Origin: Foetidibacter luteolus
GTDB lineage: Bacteria; Bacteroidota; Bacteroidia; Chitinophagales; Chitinophagaceae
NCBI RefSeq assembly: GCF_009650435.1
Contig: NZ_VVIP01000049.1
Span: forward strand, 62,001 to 126,000
Length of the DNA stretch: 64,000 nt
Direction: 5' to 3'
The notes under the pieces are model-generated. The model saw only the letters and a list, made by a program, of their open reading frames with translations. It searched no databases and was not told where the DNA came from. This document shows positions 43,364 through 52,292 of the stretch, one piece after another; position 1 is the stretch's first letter, and the number at the start of each line of letters is the position of its first letter. A program made the position numbers and the translations under genes.

Positions 43364-45079
43364 TTATTTCAACTGAAATACAGCAGCTTCGTAAGGGCGC
43401 AGCGTGTTGCCTTTAAGGGCTGATGAATAGTTGCCTAACAGCAACCGGGCGTTGGTTATATTATAACCTGTGTTAGCAATAACCTGCCGGGCAGTGAAAT
43501 TAAGCAGCACCAAAAACTTTTTGCCCTGCCACTCCCTTGTGTAAGCATACAGGCTGGGATTGTCTTTATCCAACAGGGTGTATTTTCCGTACACCAATAC
43601 GGGGTTGGACTTGCGCAGGGCAACCAGCTTCCTGAAATAATTAAGGCAACTGCTGCTATCCTGCTCTTGCGCAGACTGGTTGATGGTTATATAGTTCTTA
43701 TTTACTTTAAGCCAGGGCGTACCGGTAGTAAAACCTGCGTTGGCCGTTGCATTCCATTGAAAAGGTGTACGGCCATTATCCCTGCATTCAAATTGCAAGC
43801 GTTGCATAAACTGCTGCAAATCTCCACCAATATCTTTTTGGTGCTGGTATTCGTTTAGCGTAGGCATATCCCGGTAGTCTTCAATTTTGTCAAAGCCGGC
43901 ATTGGTCATGCCCAGTTCATCGCCGTTGTAGTAGTAAGGAGTGCCCCGCATGGTCATAATAAAAGTAGAGAGCATTTTAGAAGATAAGTCCCGGAAAGCC
44001 GGGCTGTCGTTACCAAAACGGCTAACCATCCTTGCCTGGTCGTGGTTAGCCAGAAAAACAGAGAGCCATCCCTGGCTGGCAAAGGCACTATCCCACCGGC
44101 TGAATACATTCTTAAAATGCAACAAGCTGTACCCTTCCGGTTTAGCAATGTCAACACCATCGAAAGCATAGGCCATATTTAGCTCCCGGCGGTTTTCATC
44201 CACCAGGTTATGCGCATCTTCAAAACTGTTACCCGCTCCTTCGGCCACGCTCATCACATCGTACCGGCTTAATACTTCGGCATTCATTTCTTTGAGGTAA
44301 TCGTGCAAATGGGGGCCCATGGCATAGTATTTTGACAACTGCTTTTCATAACCTTCCGGAAAAACCGGGAAGCTGGTATCTTTTGCAGCGAACTGAAAAG
44401 CATCCAGGCGAAAACCGTCAATTCCCTTATCAGCCCAGAACTTCATAATATCGTAAACCTCCTGCCGCAATACAGGGTTTTCCCAATTAAGGTCTGGCTG
44501 CTTACGGGAAAAATAATGGAGGTAGTAGGCATTGGTTAATGAGTCGTACTTCCAGGCATCGTGATTTACATCAAACAGGCTGTATCTTGGCGTAGGCTTG
44601 CCCCATTCTGCATTCCACCAGTGATAATAATTCCTGTACGGACTTGTCCTGGAGCTGCGGCTTTGCTTAAACCATTCATGTTCATCGCTGCTGTGGTTTA
44701 CTACCAGGTCCATCACCAGTTTAATGCCCCGCTGGTGCATACCTTTCAGCAGGGCGTCAAAATCGTCCATGGTGCCAAAGTCCTTCATAATACCCCGGTA
44801 ATCGCTAACGTCGTAACCATTATCATCGTTGGGAGAGCTGTAGATGGGGTTTAACCAAACCGCCGTAACACCCAGGCTTTTAATATAATCCAGCTTGGAT
44901 ATGATGCCCTTCAAATCACCAATGCCGTCCCCATCACTGTCTTTAAAACTACGGGGGTACACCTGGTAAACAATGGCTTCCTTCCACCACCTGCGGCCGG
45001 TATCAGGCTGGCCGGGCTGTGCGTTACCGCTAAAGACAAGTACCAGGATGATGGCTGCAATAATGGACGACCTTTTCAT
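43364..45079 (-). CDS. GH13 alpha-glucosidase / oligo-1,6-glucosidase-like
   Basis: A secreted alpha-amylase-family glucosidase of 571 residues from the ATG at 45079 (MKRSSIIAAIILVLVFSGNAQ). (Beta/alpha)8 barrel motifs are in order: VWLNPIYSSPNDDNGYD, DLVVNHSSDEH (region I), DGFRLDAF with the catalytic Asp (region II), SVAEGAG with the acid/base Glu (region III) and FLANHDQARM (region IV). This is the oligo-1,6-glucosidase/alpha-glucosidase type rather than endo-amylase. The longer frame to 45202 adds a basic, non-homologous stretch before the signal peptide. It probably hydrolyses malto- or isomalto-oligosaccharides in the periplasm. Confidence 0.95.
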   Translation of the reverse strand: MKRSSIIAAIILVLVFSGNAQPGQPDTGRRWWKEAIVYQVYPRSFKDSDGDGIGDLKGIISKLDYIKSLGVTAVWLNPIYSSPNDDNGYDVSDYRGIMKDFGTMDDFDALLKGMHQRGIKLVMDLVVNHSSDEHEWFKQSRSSRTSPYRNYYHWWNAEWGKPTPRYSLFDVNHDAWKYDSLTNAYYLHYFSRKQPDLNWENPVLRQEVYDIMKFWADKGIDGFRLDAFQFAAKDTSFPVFPEGYEKQLSKYYAMGPHLHDYLKEMNAEVLSRYDVMSVAEGAGNSFEDAHNLVDENRRELNMAYAFDGVDIAKPEGYSLLHFKNVFSRWDSAFASQGWLSVFLANHDQARMVSRFGNDSPAFRDLSSKMLSTFIMTMRGTPYYYNGDELGMTNAGFDKIEDYRDMPTLNEYQHQKDIGGDLQQFMQRLQFECRDNGRTPFQWNATANAGFTTGTPWLKVNKNYITINQSAQEQDSSSCLNYFRKLVALRKSNPVLVYGKYTLLDKDNPSLYAYTREWQGKKFLVLLNFTARQVIANTGYNITNARLLLGNYSSALKGNTLRPYEAAVFQLK

Positions 45080-45165
45080 ACACAGTTTGATTATGGCATA
45101 AGCAAAAAAGAAGCGACTATTAAATATACTAAATGAACATGTTAGTGCGTGCCACCGGCTTGTTA

Positions 45166-45200
45166 GGGGCTGCCTCTTTGCGATAGCTTTGCGGGCACCC
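45166..45200 (-). repeat. Family B fragment
   Basis: GGGGCTGCCTCTTTGCGATA then GCTTTGCGGGCACCC corresponds to the GGGGTGTCCCC end of family B only. It lies between the GH13 gene and the lipoprotein gene. Confidence 0.45.
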
Positions 45201-45354
45201 ATTGATAGTTTTCTTACGTATAGGCATACAACTGCCGCCTATGCCGGACTGAAATATTACGGGACGAATTATACAAAGACCGGGTTTAATTATAGCCTGA
45301 AACTATTGAACAACCCATTTTATTTGTTTACATTACAAATTAAATACCTCTAAT

Positions 45355-45567
45355 ATGTTAACCAAACAAACCCCTTCTGCCAAAGCAATGCTTTTTGCTT
45401 TATTGATGCTAACTTTTGTAGCAGTGGCCTGTTCCGGCCCGGAAACAAAAGAAGCCAACGAATCTGCCGCCAGCAGTGTTGCGCCAGACAGCAACGCTGT
45501 TGCGGAAGATACTACCCTGCTGGATACCGGTTCTGTACGGCCGCCTGTAAAATCGCCCAATAAGTAA
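45355..45567 (+). CDS. Small lipoprotein (70 aa)
   Basis: A signal peptide AMLFALLMLTFVAVAC with lipobox Cys26 is followed by an Ala/Ser/Asp/Glu-rich disordered mature part of ~44 residues ending in a Pro/Lys tail. No fold is recognisable. It is convergent with the TPR gene, whose stop lies 5 bp away. It has its own upstream AT-rich region. Function unknown. Confidence 0.75.
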   Translation: MLTKQTPSAKAMLFALLMLTFVAVACSGPETKEANESAASSVAPDSNAVAEDTTLLDTGSVRPPVKSPNK

Positions 45568-45572
45568 AGGAA

Positions 45573-47021
45573 TTACAGCACACCTGTTTTTTGTTCATCA
45601 TTATAACCGGGTGGGTATGTTGCTGCAGGTACAGGCTGTTCTGCAACATTATGTGCATCCTCATGGCCATGCTTACCGTTTGCATGGCCATGCCCTTTGG
45701 TTAGCCTGTTGATTAACCAATGCTCTATGCGGTGATGGGCCGGCACCAGTACGGATGCGATAGCCACGAAAATAAGTATTTCATAAACAGGGGTATGATG
45801 GGTAAACTCAACCACCCGCGGGTGCAGCAGCAGCAACAGGTATTCAAAAAACATAAGCAATGACAGCACGCCGAGAAACTTAATGAAGCCCCTGTTTACT
45901 TTGATGCGGTTAAGAAATAAGGTAAGCAAAAAAAGCACGGGTATAAATATTCCTATTACCAGCAACTGCATCTGCTGGCGTCTTTCCTCAGCCGCCTTTC
46001 TTTTATTCTCAGCTATCTCATTTTGCCTTAAATGCTCATTGCTTGAAATAACCTGCAGGGCCCTTATTTTATCTTTGCTATGAATAGAATCTTTTAATGC
46101 CTGTGCCTCCTGGAAGTACGCAAAGGCGCTGTCTATAACACCTGAGTTTTTGTAATGATTGGCCAGGAACTGCGCAGCATCCAGCTCCCTTGATTCAAAC
46201 CTGGCTGTGCGGGCAAGCCGGAAAGACTGCATGGCATAATACCTGGCGGAATCTTTCATAGCCAAACCTTCATACAGCCTGGCCATTCCCAGGGATGCCT
46301 CGCAAACAAGGTCGTCATCATTAGATGCCTCCAGGTACACAAGCGCCTGCCTGTACGCCTGTGATGCTTCGTTTATTTTCTTTTGCTTTAAGTAAATATG
46401 CCCTAACCCCGTAATGGAAGTACCCTTAAGATCATCATCGTTTATTTTACCGGCAATTTGCACCGCTTTGGTAAAACGGGCGAAAGCGGAATCATCCTGG
46501 TTGAGCCGTTCATACACATCACCCAGGTTGTTGTTGATGTAATACTCAAGATCGTTTACGTTAAACTGATTGATAACAGAATCTGCCCGTTTATAATACA
46601 GCACCGCTTCATTATACTGCTCAAGGTAAACATACAAGATACCTATGTTAATGAGCACGCTGGCCAGGTTGCGTGGGCTTTCCCGCTTTTCTTCCAGTTG
46701 AAGCTTCTGGAAAAAGTATTGCAATGCTTTCTGGTAATCTCCAATTTGCCTGAATGCCACCGCCAATACTCCCAGCGACCTTGATTCACCTTCGATGAAC
46801 CTTATTTGTTGGGCAAGGAACAAAGCCTTCTGCGCCAATTGCAGCGATGTGTCAGGATCGTACATATTGGCGGCATCGGCCATCAGCCACATTAACGTTA
46901 CACGGTTAGAATCAATTTTTTCAGCAGCAAGCCGGGCATGAAGGCTGTCAACTTTTCGCTTTTGGCCAGGGAGGTTGCCGCAAAACAAAACAAGGGCAAC
47001 GAGCAACAAAAATATTCTCAT
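45573..47021 (-). CDS. TPR protein with C-terminal membrane segments
   Basis: A protein of 482 residues with a signal peptide (FLLLVALVLFCGNLPGQ). Residues ~40-330 are tandem tetratricopeptide repeats: for example QIGDYQKALQYFFQKLQLEE, LEQYNEAVLYYKRAD, YERLNQDDSAFARFTKAV, LKQKKINEASQAYRQAL. A coiled-coil stretch (about 325-350) leads to three hydrophobic helices at ~353-373, 380-400 and 410-435, then a His-rich cytoplasmic tail (GHGHANGKHGHEDAHN). The layout resembles Bacteroidota TPR signalling proteins that have lost or lack a kinase domain. It is divergent from the caspase-like gene, 92 bp away. Confidence 0.88.
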   Translation of the reverse strand: MRIFLLLVALVLFCGNLPGQKRKVDSLHARLAAEKIDSNRVTLMWLMADAANMYDPDTSLQLAQKALFLAQQIRFIEGESRSLGVLAVAFRQIGDYQKALQYFFQKLQLEEKRESPRNLASVLINIGILYVYLEQYNEAVLYYKRADSVINQFNVNDLEYYINNNLGDVYERLNQDDSAFARFTKAVQIAGKINDDDLKGTSITGLGHIYLKQKKINEASQAYRQALVYLEASNDDDLVCEASLGMARLYEGLAMKDSARYYAMQSFRLARTARFESRELDAAQFLANHYKNSGVIDSAFAYFQEAQALKDSIHSKDKIRALQVISSNEHLRQNEIAENKRKAAEERRQQMQLLVIGIFIPVLFLLTLFLNRIKVNRGFIKFLGVLSLLMFFEYLLLLLHPRVVEFTHHTPVYEILIFVAIASVLVPAHHRIEHWLINRLTKGHGHANGKHGHEDAHNVAEQPVPAATYPPGYNDEQKTGVL

Positions 47022-47113
47022 AATGCTGTTTGAAGGGAGTGCTTACAGGTTAAATAAAATTTGAGCAGCCAACCAAATAAAAGTACATTTAAATTATCAA
47101 AAAAGCTCTCCAT

Positions 47114-48457
47114 ATGTTGCGTAACCTTTCCCTGGCACTTCTTGTTTTAAGTGCCGCCTTCAGCAACCTGCAGGCTCAATCCCTCTACAATTTTAAGTAC
47201 TCCTTTAACGCGGATGGCCATACCGAATATTATAACGCTTTTATGGTAAGGTACGATGATGGAACGGGGCTTATACGCGTACAGTTTATTGACAGCACCA
47301 CCGGTGAGCATTACCTGGTAGCTATGGAAATGAGTGAGAGTTATGAGGCTGAAAACGAGCATGCCGCTGTTAAAGACAGCAACCTTCTTTTCTTTACCGG
47401 GTTTAACCCGGTTGTTATTTCCGGTGATACATCCGAAGGCTACGACCCCGACATTTATGTGTTCGCCAAAGATGAAGCTTCCGGCTATTACGACCCGCTG
47501 AAAGTATTCTCTTACAGCAACGATGAGAACAACGATGAACTGGCAGAGGGCGACTTTACCGATGTGCGCCTGCTGGAAGCCGAAGACCTTACCGAAGAAT
47601 TTGTGGGCCAGTTCTTTTTTAAAGAGGAAGATTTTTATAAAGACCTTTTCAGCACCAGTGTAAGGCAGTTAACGGCAGATGAAAAAAAAACCACCCTGCA
47701 CCTGCTGATTGTTGCCAATACCAACGACCCTGATATTGGCAGCACCTGTAACCTTGACAAAGACAGGACACTGAAAACCTTCACCGACCTTTCTGAATTT
47801 ATGCACCTTAAACTGAACGCCAAAACCATTTCTGGCAACGATTACAGCAAGAAGAGTGTAGAAGATGCACTTTCCGCCATACAGCCATCCCCACGGGATA
47901 TCGTTATCTTCTATTATTCAGGGCATGGGTTCAGCAAGAACGATAACTACCAATACCCTTACCTGGAGCTACGCTCCAAAAGTTTTGAAAGCCTGGACGA
48001 ACATTCCATCAATGTAGAAGACATCTATAATTTTCTAAAGCAAAAGAAAGCCAATGTAACCCTGGTAATAAGCGATTGCTGCAATTCAGCGCCGGAAACC
48101 GCGCCGGCCATCAGCGGAGAACTGGCGCTTACCCGCAGCTCTTCTCTGGGCTGGAACCTCAACAATTGTTTCCAGCTTTTTCTGCCGCCTGCGCCAATAG
48201 CCATGCTGGCAACCGCGGCCACCAAGGGCGAAATGTCTGCCGGCAATAACAGCTATGGAGGGTTCTTTACATCCAATCTAAGGTCAACACTGGTTAATTA
48301 CCTTAGCCCGGTGTTTTCTTTTAAAGCAGTATCCTGGGATAAACTGATAGACGAAGCCAAAGTGCAAACTGCTAAAAAAGCCAACGGCACTTTATGCAAC
48401 CTGCCCGATGGCACCCGCAAAAGATGTGTGCAGCATCCCGTTTACAAAATGTTTTAG
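47114..48457 (+). CDS. Secreted caspase-fold (metacaspase-like) protease
   Basis: A protein of 447 residues with a signal peptide (LSLALLVLSAAFSNLQAQ). The N-terminal ~190 residues are a beta-rich domain of unknown type. The C-terminal caspase/clan CD domain has the catalytic His271 in FYYSGHGFS and Cys323 in VISDCCNSA, matching the SGHG and DxC motifs of metacaspases and type C14 peptidases. LHLLIVANTNDPDIG opens the domain. Clan CD enzymes favour basic or acidic P1 residues; that cannot be read here. It is divergent from the TPR membrane protein. No sorting domain. Confidence 0.92.
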   Translation: MLRNLSLALLVLSAAFSNLQAQSLYNFKYSFNADGHTEYYNAFMVRYDDGTGLIRVQFIDSTTGEHYLVAMEMSESYEAENEHAAVKDSNLLFFTGFNPVVISGDTSEGYDPDIYVFAKDEASGYYDPLKVFSYSNDENNDELAEGDFTDVRLLEAEDLTEEFVGQFFFKEEDFYKDLFSTSVRQLTADEKKTTLHLLIVANTNDPDIGSTCNLDKDRTLKTFTDLSEFMHLKLNAKTISGNDYSKKSVEDALSAIQPSPRDIVIFYYSGHGFSKNDNYQYPYLELRSKSFESLDEHSINVEDIYNFLKQKKANVTLVISDCCNSAPETAPAISGELALTRSSSLGWNLNNCFQLFLPPAPIAMLATAATKGEMSAGNNSYGGFFTSNLRSTLVNYLSPVFSFKAVSWDKLIDEAKVQTAKKANGTLCNLPDGTRKRCVQHPVYKMF

Positions 48458-48481
48458 CCAACATCGGCTAAAGGAAATAAT

Positions 48482-48542
48482 TATGAGCCCGGCGCATGAG
48501 CTACTATGAGGCTTGCGTTGTGTCACTCACTTGTACGCCTTG
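48482..48542 (+). repeat. Dispersed intergenic repeat, family A, copy 6
   Basis: TTATGAGCCCGGCGCATGAG, CTACTATGAGGCTTGCG, TTGTGTCACTCACTTGTACG. It follows the caspase gene by 24 bp. Confidence 0.8.
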
Positions 48543-48626
48543 TCCGCTACGCAGCTTTTACCTAAGCGTAGGGGCATTGCGGCAACTATCTGCCAAGCAC
48601 ATCTATCAGGCAGTACAACCAAAAAT

Positions 48627-48658
48627 AAAAGCGAAGTGGTATTGCCAGCTTCGCTTTT
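48627..48658. terminator. Bidirectional Rho-independent terminator
   Basis: AAAAGCGAAG / CTTCGCTTTT (48627-48636, 48649-48658), with an inner TGG/CCA pairing. A and T runs flank it on both sides. It is located between the convergent caspase and DJ-1-like genes. Confidence 0.85.
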
Positions 48659-48733
48659 AAAGAGCTATGTAAAAAAGTTATTCTTTTACTGTATTATCCA
48701 TGGCATGTAGAGCATCATCAACCTGCCGTAATA

Positions 48734-49495
48734 TTACCTTTGCAACTCACTTACCATTGCCAAACCAACCGCATGGGCCGATTGAGGGTTCTGGCCTGTT
48801 ATCAATCTTTGGTCAACAGCTATTTTCTCCTGCCACAGGCCAGCCTTTTCAAACCTGCCGCCATGTGCTATCAGCTTGTCTTCCAAAAGAAACGGCACCA
48901 CTTTTTCCAGTTTTACCGCAGCTTCCTCTTCATTGGTAAAAGCGCTGATTTTTTTCCCATCCACCAGGTATTTTCCATCGCTTAATCTAATATTTACCAA
49001 CCCGGAAGGCCCGTGGCATACGGCGGCAACCACTCCATTGGCTTCGTAAATTTTGCGGGTAATCTCCGCAATTGCGGTATCGCCAGGAAAGTCCCACATG
49101 GTTCCATGGCCGCCGGCAAAATAAATAGCCGCGTACTGTGAAGCATCCACCTGGGATGGGGCCATCGTATTTTCAATTTTCGCCCTGTATTGTTCATTCT
49201 CCCAAAACTTTTTATTTACCTCATCCTGCAGGTTAAAACCATCAACAGGCGCTTTACCGCCTTTGGGGCTTACAAAGTCAATTTCATATCCTGCAAGCTG
49301 CAAAACATTCCATGGGTGGCTAACTTCTGAAAGATAATAACCGGTAGGCTCTCCTGTACTCCCTTTTTTGTTGTGGCTGGTAACCACAAAAAGTATCTTT
49401 TTCATTTTTTGTTTATTTAAGTTTTTACTTAATGCTGTGCCTGTTGTAACGATAAGCATTAACAAAGCCAGGCCTGTGATAACTTTGGTTTTCAT
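48734..49495 (-). CDS. DJ-1/PfpI family protein with signal peptide (Hsp31-like)
   Basis: A protein of 253 residues. A signal peptide or anchor covers TKVITGLALLMLIVTTGTALS; an alternative start at residue 31 would give a cytoplasmic form starting MKKILFVVTSHNKKG. The class I glutamine-amidotransferase-like domain has the nucleophile elbow AAVCHGPSG with Cys160 followed by His161. FAGGHGTMWDFP is the conserved loop. Hsp31-type members have glyoxalase III or chaperone activity. It follows mdaB and a Crp regulator on the same strand, a likely reactive-electrophile or redox response group. Confidence 0.92.
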   Translation of the reverse strand: MKTKVITGLALLMLIVTTGTALSKNLNKQKMKKILFVVTSHNKKGSTGEPTGYYLSEVSHPWNVLQLAGYEIDFVSPKGGKAPVDGFNLQDEVNKKFWENEQYRAKIENTMAPSQVDASQYAAIYFAGGHGTMWDFPGDTAIAEITRKIYEANGVVAAVCHGPSGLVNIRLSDGKYLVDGKKISAFTNEEEAAVKLEKVVPFLLEDKLIAHGGRFEKAGLWQEKIAVDQRLITGQNPQSAHAVGLAMVSELQR

Positions 49496-49518
49496 GTTTG
49501 TTATGTAGTTTAATTTTA

Positions 49519-50118
49519 TCAGGCAAGCGCTTCAGCAAGGTGATGCTGGTATTGGCTCTTAAAAAACCCCAGGCGCTCCTCACTCATGTTTTTTTGCACA
49601 TCGTGCATGTGAAAGCTGTTTAACGGCGCCAGTGCCAGGAAGGCATTCATGCGGTGGAAGCCGAAGAGTATGCCTTCGTCCACACTTTTCTGCTGAAAGA
49701 ATTCACCTTCAAGGGTGAATGCAGCGGCAGGGGCATTCCATGTGGTTGTAACCATATACTTTTTTCCATGCAGTAAACCCGCGGTGCCATAATTTCTGTC
49801 TGGGTCGCCCATCTTGCGGCCATCACTGTAATACATCCCCTTTCGGTGCCCCGCTGTTAGTACTTCGTCCAGGTATTTTTTAAGGTTATGCGGCAGTGAA
49901 AACCACCACACAGGAAAATGATAAATAACTACATCGGCCCATACAAATTTCTCTACCTCTTCATCCACATCATAGGGTTGGCTGATGTTGGTAACCTTCA
50001 GTTCAAACCCTGCAGAGGCGGAGAAGAATTCCTTATCCCATTCCGTAATCCTGTTATTTAGAAAGCCGCCCGAATGGGCGAATGCCTGGCCTCCATTGAT
50101 GACAAATATGCGTTTCAT
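49519..50118 (-). CDS. NAD(P)H quinone reductase, MdaB/flavodoxin-fold
   Basis: A protein of 199 residues. The flavodoxin-like fold opens KRIFVINGGQAFAHSGG, the FMN/FAD phosphate loop. FPVWWFSLPHNLKKYLDEV and TTTWNAPAAAF match the MdaB (modulator of drug activity B) two-electron quinone reductase family. It should reduce quinones with NAD(P)H, avoiding semiquinone radicals, in the cytoplasm. The gap to the DJ-1-like gene is 23 bp and a Crp/Fnr regulator lies 88 bp upstream, so the three are probably one regulon or operon. Confidence 0.93.
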   Translation of the reverse strand: MKRIFVINGGQAFAHSGGFLNNRITEWDKEFFSASAGFELKVTNISQPYDVDEEVEKFVWADVVIYHFPVWWFSLPHNLKKYLDEVLTAGHRKGMYYSDGRKMGDPDRNYGTAGLLHGKKYMVTTTWNAPAAAFTLEGEFFQQKSVDEGILFGFHRMNAFLALAPLNSFHMHDVQKNMSEERLGFFKSQYQHHLAEALA

Positions 50119-50206
50119 AACTCTTTAATTTTGAAACACAAAGTTGAAGAGGCTATAGCCGCTGGTAAAGGAGATACATCACAGGTTTTGTGTGAGGTAG
50201 GTCACA

Positions 50207-50782
50207 CTATTTTGAAAACCGGCTCAGGGTTTCCCTTGATACACCGAGGTAGGAAGCAATCAATGTTTTGGGTACTTTTTGAAACAACTCCGGGTAAGAC
50301 GCCAACAGTTGGTCATACCGTTCTTTCGCTGAACTTGTAAGCAGCGATAAAATCCTGCGTTGCAGGGCAACATAACCGGCATTTGATTTCCGGCGGAAAA
50401 AATGCTCCACCTTATGCATTTCAGCACAAATTTTTTCACGGTTATACAGCGATAAAGCAAGCACCTGCGTATCCTGTATGCAGGTGATGCCGAGGGTTGC
50501 TTTTGCCTGGTTAAAATAGGCCTGGTAATCGGTTATCCACCAGTCTTCCCACGCAAACTGCAGTATATGCTCCTTACCATCCCCGGGATTAACGTATGAC
50601 GCTTTCAGTAACCCTGACAGCACAAAGTAATCATCGCTTACATGGCTGCCATCCTGAACAAGGAACTGGTGCTTCTTGAGCTTCTTTGGCACAAAATGAG
50701 ACAAGAGGTATTCGAACTCGCTATCGGTAAGCGGAGTGATTTTTTCAAAATGCTGCCTTAGTTGGTTACTCATCCTGCTCAA
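50207..50782 (-). CDS. Crp/Fnr family transcriptional regulator
   Basis: A protein of 191 residues. The N-terminal cyclic-nucleotide-binding-like jelly roll covers about 10-115 (FLVQDGSHVSDDYFVLSGLL). The C-terminal winged helix-turn-helix is at about 145-190 (VPKTLIASYLGVSRETLSRF), the classical recognition helix. No Fe-S Cys cluster is seen, so it is a Bacteroidota Crp-like regulator with an unknown ligand. It precedes the quinone reductase and DJ-1-like genes on the same strand, and often controls such neighbours. An alternative start is the internal Met at 50773. Confidence 0.92.
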   Translation of the reverse strand: MSRMSNQLRQHFEKITPLTDSEFEYLLSHFVPKKLKKHQFLVQDGSHVSDDYFVLSGLLKASYVNPGDGKEHILQFAWEDWWITDYQAYFNQAKATLGITCIQDTQVLALSLYNREKICAEMHKVEHFFRRKSNAGYVALQRRILSLLTSSAKERYDQLLASYPELFQKVPKTLIASYLGVSRETLSRFSK

Positions 50783-50920
50783 TTCTATATATGTTTAACC
50801 GGATATAGAAACTGTTTTCCATCGAGTTTTAACATGAGTATATTTCAAATTTATCGCTGGTTATTCTTCACCTGCTTATTTCACCTGTCTAAGTTTATGC
50901 TGTCAGCTTTAAGCTTTTCG

Positions 50921-51355
50921 CTAATCCAGTAACTCAAACAATTCCTCCTCATATTTAAAATGGGTAATTGTCCAGCCGCCTTTTGCTTTGTATAAAGTAA
51001 AATCAAACTTTAAATAATACCTTTCAAACCTTAGTATATAAAATCGCTTGACAATAAAGTCTTTTATTTTCCTTTCAGTAATAAATTCGTAAGAAAGCAT
51101 CTTACCAAAAGCCGGGAAAGTACTCTTCATTTGGTTATCAACTGTTAACTGTAACGTGTCAATAGTATTCAAATCAACAACTGTATTCTTTCTAAGAAGT
51201 AAAAAAGCGTCATGTGTCTTCGCTTTGGTAAAAAATTCCATAAATGTGTCGCAAACTTTATCAAGCTGCTTTTTGTCTTTGTCAATTAGTTGCGTTTTGT
51301 GTCCGCAAGCAATCAGGATTAAAGAAAGAAAAGTAACAGTAAATAATTTTGTCAT
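50921..51355 (-). CDS. Small lipoprotein, function unknown
   Basis: A protein of 144 residues with signal peptide KLFTVTFLSLILIAC and lipobox Cys17. The mature part is an alpha+beta domain with Lys-rich strands (SYEFITERKIKDFIVKRF, GGWTITHFKYEEE), similar in feel to NTF2/DUF3887-type small folds, but not assigned. It is AT-rich relative to neighbours, which suggests recent acquisition. It lies alone between the Crp gene and a repeat. Confidence 0.75.
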   Translation of the reverse strand: MTKLFTVTFLSLILIACGHKTQLIDKDKKQLDKVCDTFMEFFTKAKTHDAFLLLRKNTVVDLNTIDTLQLTVDNQMKSTFPAFGKMLSYEFITERKIKDFIVKRFYILRFERYYLKFDFTLYKAKGGWTITHFKYEEELFELLD

Positions 51356-51501
51356 AGCTCTTGTTTACATAAATAGTTAGGGCGGGGATTGCAAGACTCA
51401 CGATGCCTTTATTTAGATATATCTGTATTATCAAAAATATACAATTCTCTTGTTTGCGACTACTTCCCTTCAATGCCGGTTTTTTGTCGCGTAAAGCGGT
51501 G

Positions 51502-51563
51502 GCGTACAAGAGTGCGACGCAACGATGCCTCATAGTAATTCCTGCTGCCGGGCCCATAAAAAA
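51502..51563 (-). repeat. Dispersed intergenic repeat, family A, copy 7
   Basis: On the minus strand: TTTTTTTATGGGCCCGGCAG, CAGGAATTACTATGAGGC, GTTGCGTCGCACTCTTGTAC. It directly follows the T tract of the terminator at 51563-51595, so the repeat head overlaps the terminator end. Confidence 0.85.
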
Positions 51564-51595
51564 AGCCTGCTGCAAGCAACGCTTGCAACAGGCTT
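51560..51595 (-). terminator. Rho-independent terminator of the SRPBCC gene
   Basis: The inverted repeat AAGCCTGCTGCAAGC / GCTTGCAACAGGCTT (one mismatch, 3-nt loop) is followed on the minus strand by eight T. It is 29 bp downstream of the SRPBCC stop. Confidence 0.9.
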
Positions 51596-51623
51596 TGCAG
51601 ATTTCATTCATGCATATAAGCTA

Positions 51624-52112
51624 CTACCCTACCCCCTGTAAAGTTTTTTCATGTTCGGTTTGTGGCTTGCCCTTGGCATTTGGCTGCCCTTTGCCTGTGG
51701 TAATAAGGCTATACAAACTTTTACCCACATACTGGCCCCAGGCATTTCTGCAGATATCAAAGCATTCATATTCCGGTACCAGCCCCAGGTGTGTAAAACG
51801 TAGCTGTGTTTGGTTGCCTTGCCGGCTGATGTCGAAAATAATTTTTGTACCAGTCCACTCGCTTTTGTCTTCGGTAAACTTAAAGTAGTTATCCAGCACC
51901 TGCCAAACCACTTTTTTACCGGGCACCACTTCGGTTAGTTTTATGTGGCAACGGTGCACATCTTCGTAGTGATAGAAAAACTCGTCGTTCAGTTTTTCAG
52001 TACCGCCTTCAACTTCTTCAGACCACCAACCGGGTACATTGGTTACGGCGTTGAATACTTCCTGCGGCGTGTTGTTTACCAGTATGCTGGTGGTAAAATC
52101 CTGTTTGTTCAT
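51624..52112 (-). CDS. SRPBCC domain protein (AHSA1-like)
   Basis: A protein of 162 residues with the START/SRPBCC ligand-binding fold. TTSILVNNTPQEVFNAVTNV and PGWWSEEVEGGTEKLNDEF are the opening of the AHSA1/YndB-like group. C-terminal LRFTHLGLVPEYECFDICRNAW forms the long terminal helix that covers the cavity. No catalytic residues are evident; members bind hydrophobic ligands. It is divergent from a GlxA-type regulator, 180 bp apart, so the regulator may control it. Confidence 0.9.
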   Translation of the reverse strand: MNKQDFTTSILVNNTPQEVFNAVTNVPGWWSEEVEGGTEKLNDEFFYHYEDVHRCHIKLTEVVPGKKVVWQVLDNYFKFTEDKSEWTGTKIIFDISRQGNQTQLRFTHLGLVPEYECFDICRNAWGQYVGKSLYSLITTGKGQPNAKGKPQTEHEKTLQGVG

Positions 52113-52292
52113 AGTTTTTTATTTAGATGGTTAACAGATCTACAATAAGCAGCTATGCCGGCTGCCCTGTAAAGCGTAATTGAATGGTTACAAAACTATG
52201 CTTTGCTGACGGCTTTGATGGGTGGTAAAATGGACTTTACAATGGGTTGATTTGGACGGCCCATGGTTTTTACCTTTACCAAAACATTACGG

